This document shows, one piece after another, positions 48,600 through 59,684 of a stretch of 64,000 bases of DNA (the stretch's first letter is position 1; each line of letters begins with the position of its first letter). Made by a program: the position numbers and the translations under genes. Source of the DNA: Amaurobius ferox (Eukaryota; Arthropoda; Arachnida; Araneae; Amaurobiidae); NCBI GenBank assembly GCA_951213105.1, contig OX578152.1, forward strand, positions 68,116,727-68,180,726, written 5' to 3'. Under the pieces are notes generated by a model. It did no database searches and was not told the origin of the DNA. It was given only the letters and a program-made list of their open reading frames with translations.

Positions 48600-49473
48600 T
48601 CTGAAGTAGGCAGCACATGACTCTCAAATTCATTTTCTCTTTATTTATTTAACAACGCATTAAATTGAGTATAACTGCACAAAGTAACACGCATAATTAT
48701 TTGAAATGACACTGAATTTGCACTTTTTTATTTTATTAATTTTCATTTTCATTAGGTAACTGGTCATATTTTCAAAACCAGCGTAGCAAAGTGCGAAAAA
48801 ACTTAAATATCTCGAGAACGACCAACCCTAGCGTAATGGGGTTGGTCTTATTCTTTTCGTAGTCACAGATTACGTATAAAACAAGTATTTAATTCATGCA
48901 TTTGAACATAGTCTTTTACTTTAGATTTTCACGATTTTTGCGGGCCATTTTGCAAAAAAAAAAAAGGCAGGTTATTTTTTTTATTCCCAATTACGAGTAT
49001 TTTACCAAAATCTAATCAGCAACAGGGTAAGCCACAAGTGACTTATCTACCAAATTTTGTGAAATTTGGTCAAGTAGTATATTAGCTAGAGCGGATACAT
49101 GAGATTTTTTGCGGGCCTTTTCGCAAAAAAAGGCAAGTTCCTTTCTTTCGCATCGTACCAAAACCTTATCAGCACCAGGGTAACCCACTTATAACATTCT
49201 ATGAAATTTGGTCCGTTAGTTTTTGAGTTAGAGTGGATATATACATTGCACAGACACACACACAGATGTCCCGGCCGTCCAAATAGCTGCTCTTAGTCCT
49301 CTGGACGAGTCGGACGGTCTAGGTCTTCAACACACACAGATGTCACGTTAAATATAGTTTTCTCGTATTCTAGGGGGTCCCAAAACGTGCAAATCCGTCA
49401 AAAACTCGAGTTGCGATTTTCGACATGATTCCTATATTTTCCTTATGCATTACCATGTATTGCAGGGAAAGTA
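48600..49473 (+). mobile_element. Family B element (B9), split by a SINE tail
   Basis: Diverged 5' end TCTGAAGTAGGCAGCACATG, two internal units, and the 3' hairpin ending GCAGGGAAAGTAAAAA. A 60-bp SINE tail lies in the (CA)n tract. Confidence 0.75.
49271..49330 (+). mobile_element. SINE 3' tail inside B9
   Basis: CCGGCCGTCCAAATAGCTGC...GGTCTAGGTCTTCAA, flanked by CACACACAGATGTC at 49257-49270 and 49331-49344, a perfect 14-bp duplication. Confidence 0.85.
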
Positions 49474-49509
49474 AAAATACCTCGCACCTTGATATCTTGG
49501 TCATTCCCA

Positions 49510-49731
49510 ATTGCTCTTCGAAGGTCACACCCTCTTAACCTTTTGCTTATGGGTGGGACAGCGTTCATCCCAAACGAAGAACAAACAATTCGATCCTCCT
49601 TTGCAGATATTGGCGTCCTTGGACGCCAATACCTGTCTTTTCGATCGATTCTTCGTTTGGGACGGACGCTCTCCTACCCGTAAGCAAAAGGTTAAGAGGG
49701 TGTGAGGTGGGAATGACCTTCGAAGAGCAAT
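49510..49731. mobile_element. Family E palindromic MITE (E6) in inverted arms
   Basis: The element proper is 49535-49695 (TTAACC...GGTTAA), internally shortened to 161 bp. Outside TTAA, ATTGCTCTTCGAAGGTC and ACACCCTC at the left are repeated in inverse at the right, with an 11-bp insert between the two blocks. Confidence 0.8.
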
Positions 49732-49853
49732 GAGGAATTTTTACGTTTTTATTTTTTTTATTTTTATCGTGTAGTAGAGCAAAAATCATGAATGATAGTA
49801 TATATATTTTTTAATTTTTGAACTTCGATAGTTAATATAAAAATTTGATGTAG

Positions 49854-51022
49854 GCAACACATGACTTTCCTTATATAATGAAATGAATTTACTACTTTTA
49901 CAGTAAAATAAATAGGTTTTTCTTCTAGTAGATACTAATATCCTTTCCAAGATATTGAATTTTCGACAATGAGTCGTCATTTTCATTGATTTATCGTCAT
50001 TTTTATCCATTTGGCGAGATTTTCGTTAATTTGGCAACATTTCAAAAAGTCGCCAAGTTGGCGACATTCCGCCAATTTCGTCGCCAAAATCTCGCCAAGC
50101 GTTATGGACGAAGAAATAAGTTATATATATATATATATATATATAACTTATTAGATATTGAATTTTCGACATATATTATATAACTATTATTATATATTTG
50201 TATATTATATAACTTATTAGATATTGAATTTTCGACAATTAGTCGTCATTTTCATTGATTTAGCGTCATTTTTATCCATTTGGCGAGATTTTCGTTAATT
50301 TGGCAACATTTCAAAAAGTCGTCAAGTTGGCGACATTCCGCCAATTTCGTCGCCAAAATCTCGCCAAGCGTTATGGACGAAGAAATAAGTTATTCTTACA
50401 GCAGGTAAATTGGCGTTCAAATGCAAAAGTATTACTCAAAGTATCTTTTTTCATGAATGGAACGAGCTAGATCCACGAGAATGATGTCATCCAATTTATC
50501 GCATGATATTATATATGAAAAGTGAACATGTTTCTCAATAGGAAATTTTTTTTTCTATTTTATATGACTTTTTGATAATTTTTTTGAAAAATGTGCAATA
50601 TCTCGAGAACGGTTCATGTTAGCGTTCTAAAATTTATGTCAATCGTTTTCTAATGAAAAATTACATAAGAAATGTCTATTTGCGTAACTTTATTAGTGGT
50701 TTTGAGTTTTTGACGATTTTTTCCAAATTTTATTCGAAAATTTAAGGGGGTTCTGAACATTCGATTACGTATAAAAACAATAGGCTTCCAGTGTTTACGG
50801 ATTGTGATTTTTGTACCAAATTTCGTTTGAATCGGTCCATTCGTTCGTCAGTTATCGTCTCCATAGGCTCACTGACACACACACACACACATACATCACT
50901 TCAAAAATGCTTGATTCGTGATCAGGGATGCTTGAAACGTGCTCTCCCGTCGAAAACTCGAATTCGAATTTTCGACCCCGTCACAATACTTTCCTTATAC
51001 ATTATGTATATAAGGAAAGTAA
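49854..51022 (+). mobile_element. Family A element (A6) with internal duplication
   Basis: 5' TTTGATGTAGGCAACACATG, 3' hairpin intact. About 178 bp (49951-50124) are repeated at 50221-50398, joined by a (TA)n-rich linker. Shares private variants with A7 (for example GGTTTTGAGTTTTTGACG and CATACATCACTTCAAAAATG). Confidence 0.8.
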
Positions 51023-51195
51023 AAATATTTAAACTCGCACTTAGCAATCCGGCGCGAAAACGCTGTTTGTGTAATGGCCGCTCTTGTGACGTCACTATGC
51101 ATGTAAAAAAAGAGCGCAATACACTGTTTACTGTGAATTCCGAGAGGTGCTCACTTGATTCTCCGACAAAATATTTTATTTATCATATTTTTTTA
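51023..51195 (+). promoter_or_regulatory. Presumed promoter/5' UTR of the THAP exon
   Basis: Unique sequence with several CpG sites (GGCGCGAAAACGC), GTAATGGCCGC (YY1-like) at 51071 and a full CRE palindrome TGACGTCA at 51087-51094. No TATA box at the expected place. Function is inferred from motifs and position. Confidence 0.5.
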
Positions 51196-51405
51196 ATGAG
51201 TGAGATTCTAAAACCGACCTACAAGTACTCTTTAGTACCTTGCTGCACAAATACAACGGTTAATTCAGTTGATAAGCTGTTTTTTAATGTTCCAAAAGAT
51301 CCAATTAAACGAAAAGCATGGACTAAAGCAATGAAAAGGGAAGAGCAGAAAAATCCAAAATTATCGAATAAAACATCTCTTTGGTGTTGTGAAGATCATT
51401 TTTCG
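51196..51405 (+). CDS. THAP zinc-finger protein, first coding exon (partial)
   Basis: 70 codons form most of a THAP domain, a C2CH zinc-binding DNA-binding fold found in transcription factors and in P-element-related transposases. Seen: VPCCTNTT (14-21), DKLFFNVPKD (26-35) with the conserved Pro, AWTKAMKR (41-48) with the conserved Trp, and CCEDHF (64-69) giving the C-x2-H pair. The first zinc Cys is Ser12 (TCT, one base from Cys); Cys16 might replace it. The exon ends with TTTTCG|GTAAAT in phase 0; the remaining exons are not found. It begins at a Met after an unbroken upstream frame that belongs to repeat A6, so the longer frame from 50791 is not one protein. It may be a host gene or a relic of a THAP transposase. 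Confidence 0.7.
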
Positions 51406-51886
51406 GTAAATAAACATTTGCTTCTGTTTAAATATTATTTACTTGGATTTATAGCCGTAACCAAAGGGAATGGCCGAACTGTTTGGGATAGGGTATGTCA
51501 AATACCTGTCTATTTGAGAGATCCTTCGTTTGGGATGGAGGCTGTCCCATCCGTAAGCAAAAGGTTAAATACGTCCTCCAAAATTTGTTGCAGTGCACTT
51601 ACGGTACTCCTCTCGGAAGGACCTATGTGGCCTTCAAGCCGAAAAGCCATTGAAATAGTTTAAATGCATTTTGTAAATCGGGGAATAGCATTCCTGCCCA
51701 TTAAATATTTGTATCAAAAGGACTTTAAATTACCATTAACTTTAACATTTTAAAAATGGGGCAGATTTTATTTGGCGAACTTTAATGGTGATGCTCACAA
51801 AAAATATTGAGTATTTTCTTTCAAATCATTTATGAAGCAGAAAAGGAGATTATTACCGAGTGCTGTGTTGACATAAATAATAAAAA
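51406..51886 (+). repeat. Intron/flank with family E right half (E7)
   Basis: From about 51462 to 51568 lies a right half of family E (CGAACTGTTTGGGATAGGGT...GCAAAAGGTTAA). The rest is unassigned AT-rich sequence up to A7. Confidence 0.6.
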
Positions 51887-52800
51887 TCTGATGTGGGCAA
51901 CACATGACTTTCCTTATATAATGTAATGAATTTACTACTTTTACAGTAAAAAAATAGGTTTTTCTTATAGTAGATACTAATATTCTTTCCAAGATATTGA
52001 ATTTTCGACAATTAGTCGTCATTTTCATTGATTTAGAGTCATTTTTATCCATTTGGCGAGATTTTCGTTAATTTGGCAGCATTTCAAAAAGTCGCCAAGT
52101 TGGCTACATTCCGCCAAATTGGTCGCCAAAATCTCGCCAAGCGTTATGGATGAAGAAATAAGTTGTTCATACAGTAGAAAAATGACTATTGGCGTTCAAA
52201 TACAAAAGTATTACTCAAAGTATCTTTTTTCATGAATGGAACGAGCTAGATCCACGAGAATGATGTCACCCAATTTATCGCATGGAATTACACATGAAAA
52301 GTGAACATGTTTCTCAATAGGAATTTTTTTTTCATTTTATATGACTTTTTGATAATTTTTTTGAAAAATGTGCAATATCTCGAGAACGGTTCATGTTAGC
52401 GTTTTAAAATTTATGTCAATCGTTTTCTAATGAAAAATTACATAAGAAATGTCTATTTGCGTAACTTTATTAGTGGTTTTGAGTTTTTGACGATTTTTTC
52501 CAAATTTTATTCGAAAATTTAAGGGGGTTCTGAACATTCGATTACGTATAAAAACAATAGGCTTCCAGTGTTTACGGATTGTGATTTTTGTACCAAATTT
52601 CGTTTGAATCGGTCCATTCGTTCGTCAGTTATCGTCTCCATAGACTCACTGACACACACACACACACATACATCACTTCAAAAATGCTTGATTCGTGATC
52701 AGGGATGCTTGAAATGTGCTCTCCCGTCGAAAACTCGAATTCGAATTTTCGACCCCGTCACAGTACTTTCCTTATACATTATGTATATATGGAAAGTAAT
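51887..52800 (+). mobile_element. Family A element (A7), complete
   Basis: 5' TCTGATGTGGGCAACACATG to the 3' hairpin TATATGGAAAGTAA. Nearly identical to A6 over its shared length; the two flank the THAP exon as direct repeats. Confidence 0.85.
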
Positions 52801-53264
52801 AATAATAATATAAAATAGTAATGAAGGCCTTTAAAATATAGAATTTTGAAAACATTGAATTGGTTTCACATTTTAAAAGCTATAAATGCACCTTTAAATC
52901 TATTATTTTAGAAAAAAAACCAGGAAGTGTAGCATAATTTAAAAGCTTCCAAATTTCCCTTAAGTAGTTTATTTTAACCTGATATATGTCTTCCTCATAA
53001 AAAAAAATTAGTTTCCATTTTTGGTGCCAGTTCTATTTTCCATTTCTTTCTTATGCGCTTTTTGACGGTGGTAATATATAGCAGCAAAACTCGTAAACAA
53101 GAGAAAAATTCTCAGAAATTAGTAGTTTTCAGTGATAAAGACTATCTTTAATGCTCATGCGGATCCTAAAACTATTTCTTAACTTCAAAAATGTTAATAT
53201 TTCTAAATTTATGATTTCAACAGACGCCTTTTTCACCCTAGTGCTGAGGCGATTTGGAAAAAAA
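52801..53264. other. Unassigned AT-rich sequence
   Basis: No gene recognised. Confidence 0.4.
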
Positions 53265-53934
53265 TTCTAATGTGAGCAGCACAAAACTTTCCCTACCGAT
53301 ACAAATTCATTATATTTTCCCCTCTTTCATAATTCCTTATATTGAGTTTAATTGCACAAAATAGCATGTATAATTATTTAAAATTACGCCGAATTCGAGC
53401 GGTTTCACTTCAATTTTTAATTTCATTTGGCAACTGGAAACTGGAAACTACTTTCTAGGGCGACATGGCAAAAATGTGGAAAAACAAAAATATCTCAAGT
53501 AGAATTGTGGGATTGATCTTATTCGATTCGCCATCAAAAATTACGTATAAAACAAGCATTTAATTGATACATTTGAACACGCATAGTTTTTATTTTAGAT
53601 TTTGCGATTTTTACAGCACATTTCGCAAAACAAAGAGTTTTTGTTTTTCAAATTATACCAAAATATAGTCAGCACCAGGGTATTGCGCACGTGACTTATC
53701 TACCAAATGTTGTGAAATTTGGTCAATTAATTTTCCAGCTACAGTGGATACATTTTATTTCTGCTGGCCATTTCGTAAAAGAAAACAGGTTCTTTTTTTC
53801 CGAAGAGTACCAAAATCTAATCAGCACCAGGGTAACCCACAAATGACTTATCTACCAATTTTTGTGAAACTTGGTAAATTAGTTTTTCAGCTAGAATGGA
53901 TACATATGATTTTTGCGGGACATTTAGTAAAAAA
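53265..53934 (+). mobile_element. Family B element (B10), 3'-truncated by A8
   Basis: Diverged 5' end TTCTAATGTGAGCAGCACAA. Runs to TTTGCGGGACATTTAGTAAA, where A8 begins. Confidence 0.75.
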
Positions 53935-54890
53935 TCTGATGTGGGCAGTTCATGACTTTCCTTATATAATGCAGTGAATTTACTACTTTTACAGTAAAAA
54001 AAAATAGATTATTTTTAGGGTAGTTATTTATATTCTTTTCAAGATATTGAATTTTCGTCAATGAGTCGTCATTTTCCATGTCATCATCATCAATGAGTTG
54101 TCATTAATTTAGCGTCATTTTCATCCATTTGGCGAGTTTTTCGTTAATTTAGCAACATTTAAAAAGTCGCCAAGTTGGCGACATTCCATCAAATTCGTCG
54201 CCAAAATCTCGCCAAGCGTTATGGACGAAGAGATAAATTATTCTTACAGCAGATAAATGACTACTGGCGTTCAAATACAAAAGTATTACTCAAAGTATCT
54301 TTTTTCATGAATGGAACGAGCTAGATCCACGAAAATGATGTTACCCAATTTATCGCATGGTATTACATATGAAAAGTGAACATGTTTCTCAATTGGAAAT
54401 ATTTTTTTTTATTTTATATGACTTTTTGATAATTTTTTTGAAAATTGCGCAATATCTCGAGAACGGTTCATGTTAGTGTTCTAAAATTTATGTCAATCGC
54501 TTTCTAATGAAAAATTACATAAGGCATGTCTAGTTGCTTAACTTTATTAGAGGTTTTAATTTTTTAACAATTTTTTCAACATTTCACGCGAAAATTTAGG
54601 GGGGTTCTGAACATTCAATTGCGTATAAAAACAATAGGCTCCCAGTGTTAACAGATTGTGATTTTCGTACCAAATTTCGTTCGAATCGGTCCATTTGTTC
54701 GTCAGTCATCGTTTCCACAGACTCACTGACACACACATACTTTCACACACACACACAGACATCACTTCAAAAATGTTTGATTCGTGATCAGGGATGCTTG
54801 AAACGTGCTCTCCCGTCGGAAACTCGAATTCGAATTTTCGACCCCGTCACAATACTTTCTTTTGTACATTATTGTATATAAGGAAAGTAA
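53935..54890 (+). mobile_element. Family A element (A8)
   Basis: 5' TCTGATGTGGGCAGTTCATG, (CA)n near 54746-54757, 3' hairpin ending AAGGAAAGTAA. Confidence 0.8.
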
Positions 54891-54914
54891 AAAAGACATG
54901 CCTATAGGTTCTTT

Positions 54915-55662
54915 TTATTTTCCTTGCAATACATGGCAATGTATAGGGAAAGTATTAGAATCATGCCGAAAATCGCAACTCGAGTTTTTGACGGATCTAC
55001 ACGTTTTGTGACCTTTAGAATACGAAAAAACTATTTTTAGCGTGACGTCTGTGTGTGTGTCTGTGTGCAATGTATGTATCCACTCTAACTCGGAAAACTA
55101 TGAACCAAATTTTATAAAATTTGGTAGGTAAGTCACTTGTGTGTGACCCTGGTGCAGATTAGTTTTTGGTACAATTCGGGATAAAAGAACCCGCCTTTTT
55201 TTGCGAAATGGCCCGCAAAAATTGACTGTATCCGCTCAAGCTGAAAAACTAATAGATCAAATTTTACCAAATTTAGTAGATAAGTTATTTGTGGGATACC
55301 CTGGTGATAATTAGATTTTGGTACGATTCGGAGGTAAAGAACCTGCCTTTTTTTGCGAAATGGCCCGCAAAAATCGCCAAAATCTAAAATAAAAAACTAC
55401 GTATGCTCAAATATATTAATTAAATGCTTGTTTTATACGTAATGTTTAACAATCAAAAGAATAAGACCAACCCACTAAACTAAGGCTAGCCGTTCTCGAG
55501 ATATTTTAGATTTTTCGCATTTTCGCTGCACCACTTTAGAAAATAAGTCCAGCTACCAAATGAGAACGAAAATTGAATTAAAAGTGAATTAAATTTAATT
55601 AAAATAAAAAGAACGTGGATATAAATCTGCAGGGAAAGTCATGTGCTGCCCACATCACATAT
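54915..55662 (-). mobile_element. Family B element (B11)
   Basis: Reversed complete copy from TTTTCCTTGCAATACATGG to GTGCTGCCCACATCACA. Confidence 0.8.
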
Positions 55663-55842
55663 TTACTTTCCCTGAAATACATGGTAATGCATAGGGAAAG
55701 TATTGGAATCATGCCAAAAATCACAACTCAGGTATTCGATGGATCTACACGTTTCGAGACCTCTAGAATACGAAAAAACTATTTTTAGCGCGACGAAAAT
55801 AAGACCAGTTACCAAATGAGAACGAAAATTGAATTAAAATTG
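55663..55842 (-). mobile_element. Family B fragment (B12), internal deletion
   Basis: TTACTTTCCCTGAAATACATG starts immediately after B11. The 3' part is joined at about 55797 to a near-5' part (ACCAAATGAGAACGAAAATTG), then to A9. Confidence 0.65.
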
Positions 55843-57224
55843 AAGTATTGTGACGGATTCGAATTCAAGTTTTCTACAGGAGAGCATGTTTCAAGCATCC
55901 CTGAACACGAATCAAACGTTTTTGAGGTGATGTCTGTGTGTATGAGTGTGTCCGTACGTCTATGGAGACGATATCTCACAAACGAATGGAGAGATTCGAA
56001 CGAAATTTGGTACAAAAATTACAATATGTTAACACTGGAACCTTATTGTTTTTAAACGCAATCGAATGTTCAGAACATCCCTAAATTTTCGAATGAAATT
56101 TTGATAAAAATCGCCAAAAAATCAAAACTTTCAATAAAGTTAAGTAAATAATCATTTCTGATGTAATTTTTTATTATAAAATGATTGACAAAAATTAGAA
56201 TGCTAGTATGAACCGTTCTCGAGATAATACACATTTTTCAAATAAATTTATCAAAAAATCACATAAAATTAAAAAATTATTTTTTGTAAAATATGTTCAC
56301 TTTTCATGTGTAATATTATGCAATAAACTTGTTAACATCATTCTCGTGGATCTAGCACGTTTCATTCTCGCGAGAAGATACTTTGGGTACTAGTTTTTTA
56401 TTTGGACGTCCAGTCATTTGCGTACTATAATAACCTATTTCTTCTTTCATAACGCTTGGCGAAATTTTGGCGACGAATTTGCTGGAATATCGTCAGCTTG
56501 TTTAATGTTGCCGAATTGACGAAAATGTCGCCAAATTGGTAAAAATGACACTAAATCAATGAAAATGACGACTCACTGATGAAAATTTATTATCTTGGAA
56601 AGAACATAAGCATAGATTATAAGAATAACCCATTTCTCTGTCCGTAAGTAACGCTGGGCGAAAATTTTGGAAGGATATTGCCAACTTGGCGATTGTTTTA
56701 AATGCTGCCAAACTAAGAAAAATGTTGCCAAATTGATAAAAATAACGCCAAATGGGAGGTAATGATTTGCAAATTTTGAATTCCGTCGTATGACGGACGA
56801 GCATGAGCATACCTTCCAGTATATGAGAAATGTTCTCTCCGTTTATCTGTAACACTTGGTGATGCATATAGTGAACTTGGCGAATAATCTAGCGTGATAT
56901 CGCCATTTTGACAATATTATTTATTAGTTAATGAAAATGACGTCTAATTGATGAATTAATCAATAAAATATTTTGATATTTAGACTATATTGCTTATTGA
57001 CGATGCTATCATTAATAATTTAGAGTGCGTGAAATATAAGTTAATTGGGTACTTTGAAATAGTATTACAATAGAATATAGTAGTGTTGTCATACGGAAAA
57101 ACGCTATATGTACAATTCAACGTTAAAAACACTGTACTGTGGATCTTTTCATCATTTTTTCACTGTGAAAGAAGTAAATTCATTGCATTACATAAGGAAA
57201 GTCATGTGCTGCCCACATAAGATC
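55843..57224 (-). mobile_element. Family A long-form element (A9)
   Basis: Reversed A copy without the 3' hairpin, 1.38 kb long. It carries about 450 bp beyond the usual body (56640-57140: GTCGTATGACGGACGAGCATG...), shared with A10, and ends GTGCTGCCCACATAAGAT. Confidence 0.7.
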
Positions 57225-57225
57225 T

Positions 57226-57423
57226 ATTTCATCCCACATTAAATTGAGTTCAATTGCAGAAAATAAAATGGCTACTTTTCTGATATTATATCCAATTTGC
57301 ATTTTTAATTCACGCTCGTTTCATTTGGCAACTTAATGTACTTTAAAGTCTTCAGCTCTTCAAAATTTCAAAAACTAAAATAAATCGAGAACGGCTCATT
57401 CTAGAGTCAAGGGATCAGCTTAT
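57226..57423 (+). repeat. Family B 5' body fragment
   Basis: TTAAATTGAGTTCAATTGCA to CGAGAACGGCTCATTCTAG follows the forward B body, then stops at the next, oppositely oriented B piece. Confidence 0.55.
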
Positions 57424-57800
57424 TACTTTCCTTACATGGTAATGTATAAAGTATTGGAAAGCGTCGAAAATCGGAGTTTTCGACGGATCTACACGTTTTG
57501 AGCAACCTAAAACTCGAAAAAAAATATGTTTAGCCTGCGGTCTGTGTATGCAATGTATGTATCCACTCTAACTCAAAAACTAAGATTTTAGAGGCAAGTC
57601 ACTTTTGGGTTACCCTGGGGCTGATTAGATTTTGGTACGATTTGGGATAAAAGGAATCTGCCTGCTTTTGCGAACTGGCCTGTAAAAATCGCCGAGATTC
57701 AAACTAAAATACTACAAATGTATCAATTAAATGCATGTTTTATATGTAACTTTTGACGACGAAAACTCCGTTGGATCATTCTCGAGATATTAAAGTTTTT
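57424..57800 (-). mobile_element. Family B fragment (B13)
   Basis: TTACTTTCCTTACATGGTAATG to TTCTCGAGATATTAAAG; 5' part missing where A10 begins. Confidence 0.6.
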
Positions 57801-58301
57801 ACTTTCCTTATAAATAGTATGAGGTATAGTATAAAGTATTGTGACGGGGTCGAAAATTCGAATTCGAGTTTTCAACGGGAGGACACGTTTTAAGCATCCG
57901 GAGCACGAATCGAACGTTTTTGAAGCGATGTCTGTAAAAGCGATATCTCATGAATGCATGCGTGTCTGTGGAGACGATATCTCACGAACGAATGGAGCGA
58001 TTCGAACAAAATTTGGTACACAAATTACAATCCAGGAATACTAGAAGCCGATTGTTTATAAACGCAATTGAATGTTCGAAAGACCCCTAAATTTTCGAAT
58101 GAAATGTTGAAAAAATCATCAAAAATAAAAACTTTTAATAAAGTTATGTAAATAATCCTTTCTTACGTAATTTGTTATTAGAAATCGATTGACACAAACT
58201 TTAGAACGCTAGCATAAACCGTTCTCGAGATATTGCACATTTTTCAAATAAATTTATTAAAATATCCCATAAAATTAAAATATATATATATATATATAAT
58301 A
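57801..58301 (-). mobile_element. Family A long-form element (A10), first part
   Basis: Begins with the 3' hairpin (ACTTTCCTTATAAATAG...) and runs to a (TA)n tract at 58280-58301, where Tc1 is inserted. Continues at 59685. Confidence 0.7.
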
Positions 58302-59684
58302 TACTACGTGAGAGTGAAAATGAGACACCAAGGAGTGGGCAGAAAAATATGTAAATTGCAGAATAGACGCAGCTCACCGAGTTATGTAAATGATGCAAAA
58401 TTCGCAGCTGTCCCACGCACGTTGAGTGATTATAAGGGAAGGAATCTGCAGAATCGGCAATAGTCACACCGCTCTGTCTGTCAGGGAAATCATTTTTCAA
58501 TTTTTTTTTTGTCTCAGAGGAAACGTGTAGTAGCAGAGAATGCCAGGCCGCCGCCAACCGAGGCAGTTCCAGCAGACAGACGATTTCACGAGGGGTATGG
58601 TGATCGAACTCAGAAGGGCAGGTTAGTCCATACGTCAAGTCGACAGCCACCTACACGCGTCCACGGTGCACCGGCTGTGGCGAAGATGGTTACAACAAGG
58701 GAATGTAGCACGTTTCAAGGGTGACAGTACGGCCAGAGCGACGTCAACACACGTGGACAGACTCAACCGCCAGTAAGCGTTGGTGACCCCGCAGGCCACT
58801 TCCGTCGCCCTTTTGCAGCATGTGCAGGACACCCTTGATGCTCTCATATCGACCAGGACAATTATCCGCCGATTGGCCGACGATGACTTGCACTCATGGC
58901 GCTCATTACGAAAACTACCATTGATCCAATAGCACAGACGCCTACATTTGCAATTGTGTCGGGATAGAGACATGTGGACGGCGGAATGGCACAAGGTCGT
59001 GTTCTTCTGTTTTAGCAGACAGTTGCCATGTATGAGTCTGGCGCCGAAGTGGTGACAGGTCCAATCCAGTCGCATCTGTGGAACGCCACACTGTGGCATC
59101 ATGGTTTGGGATGCCATCGCCTACGATAGCAGGTCACCTCTGGTCCATATGGAGGGCACTATGACAGCCCAACGATACATGGATGACGTGCTGCAGTCGA
59201 TGGCACTACCCTTCCTTCAGGGGGGTGCCCAATGCCATTTACCAGCAGGATAAAGCCCACCCACACATGGCACGTATCAGCCAGCATGCCCTGCAAGGTA
59301 CCCAGGTCCTTCCCTGGCCACCAGTCTCCCCTGATTTCTCACCAATCGAATGTCTGGGACGTGATTGGAAGTCTCTTGCGTGCACTGCCACCGCCATGTT
59401 TAGAAGACGAACTCTGTTAAATGGTTGACAAGGAATGGGCAGCCATCCCTCAGGACACAATCCACATGCTCATTGACTCTGTACCTAGACATGTTGTTGC
59501 CTGTATCGCTGCCCGCAGTGGTCCTACAACCTACTGATCAGATGGTGTTATCTCTCAGTGTATAGGTGTATCATGTTGCAATAAACATCACTTATTGTTC
59601 ATTGCTGTCTCTCCCTGTTTGCCAATTTTCATCACTTTCTGCCCACTCCTCCTTGGTGTCTCATTTTCACTGTCATGTAGTGTA
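58302..59684 (+). mobile_element. Tc1-like transposon nested in A10
   Basis: The ends TACTACGTGAGAGTGAAAAT and the inverted ATTTTCACTGTCATGTAGTG frame 1.38 kb. The shared inner word is GAGACACCAAGGA...GTGGGCAGAAA. TA stands at both borders, as expected for Tc1/mariner insertion. The element splits A10, so it is younger than A10. Confidence 0.85.
58540..59537 (+). pseudogene. Tc1-type transposase, broken by frameshifts
   Basis: The N-terminus MPGRRQPRQFQQTDDF starts at 58540 and the C-terminal stop TGA is at 59535-59537. Intermediate pieces in changing frames match a Tc1 helix-turn-helix region. The catalytic region keeps YQQDKAHPH (second acid) and SPDFSPIE (third acid) near 59237-59355. The full length of about 330 codons is typical of the family, but several frameshifts make it non-functional. 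A DD34E-type assignment follows from these motifs. Confidence 0.8.

Noticed and set aside
50791..51663. 290-codon open frame as a single protein
   Set aside because: Its first 135 codons are family A sequence (the same frame occurs in A7 at 52568 and A8 at 54645) and its last part is a family E half. Only the middle encodes a THAP domain, ending at a splice donor.
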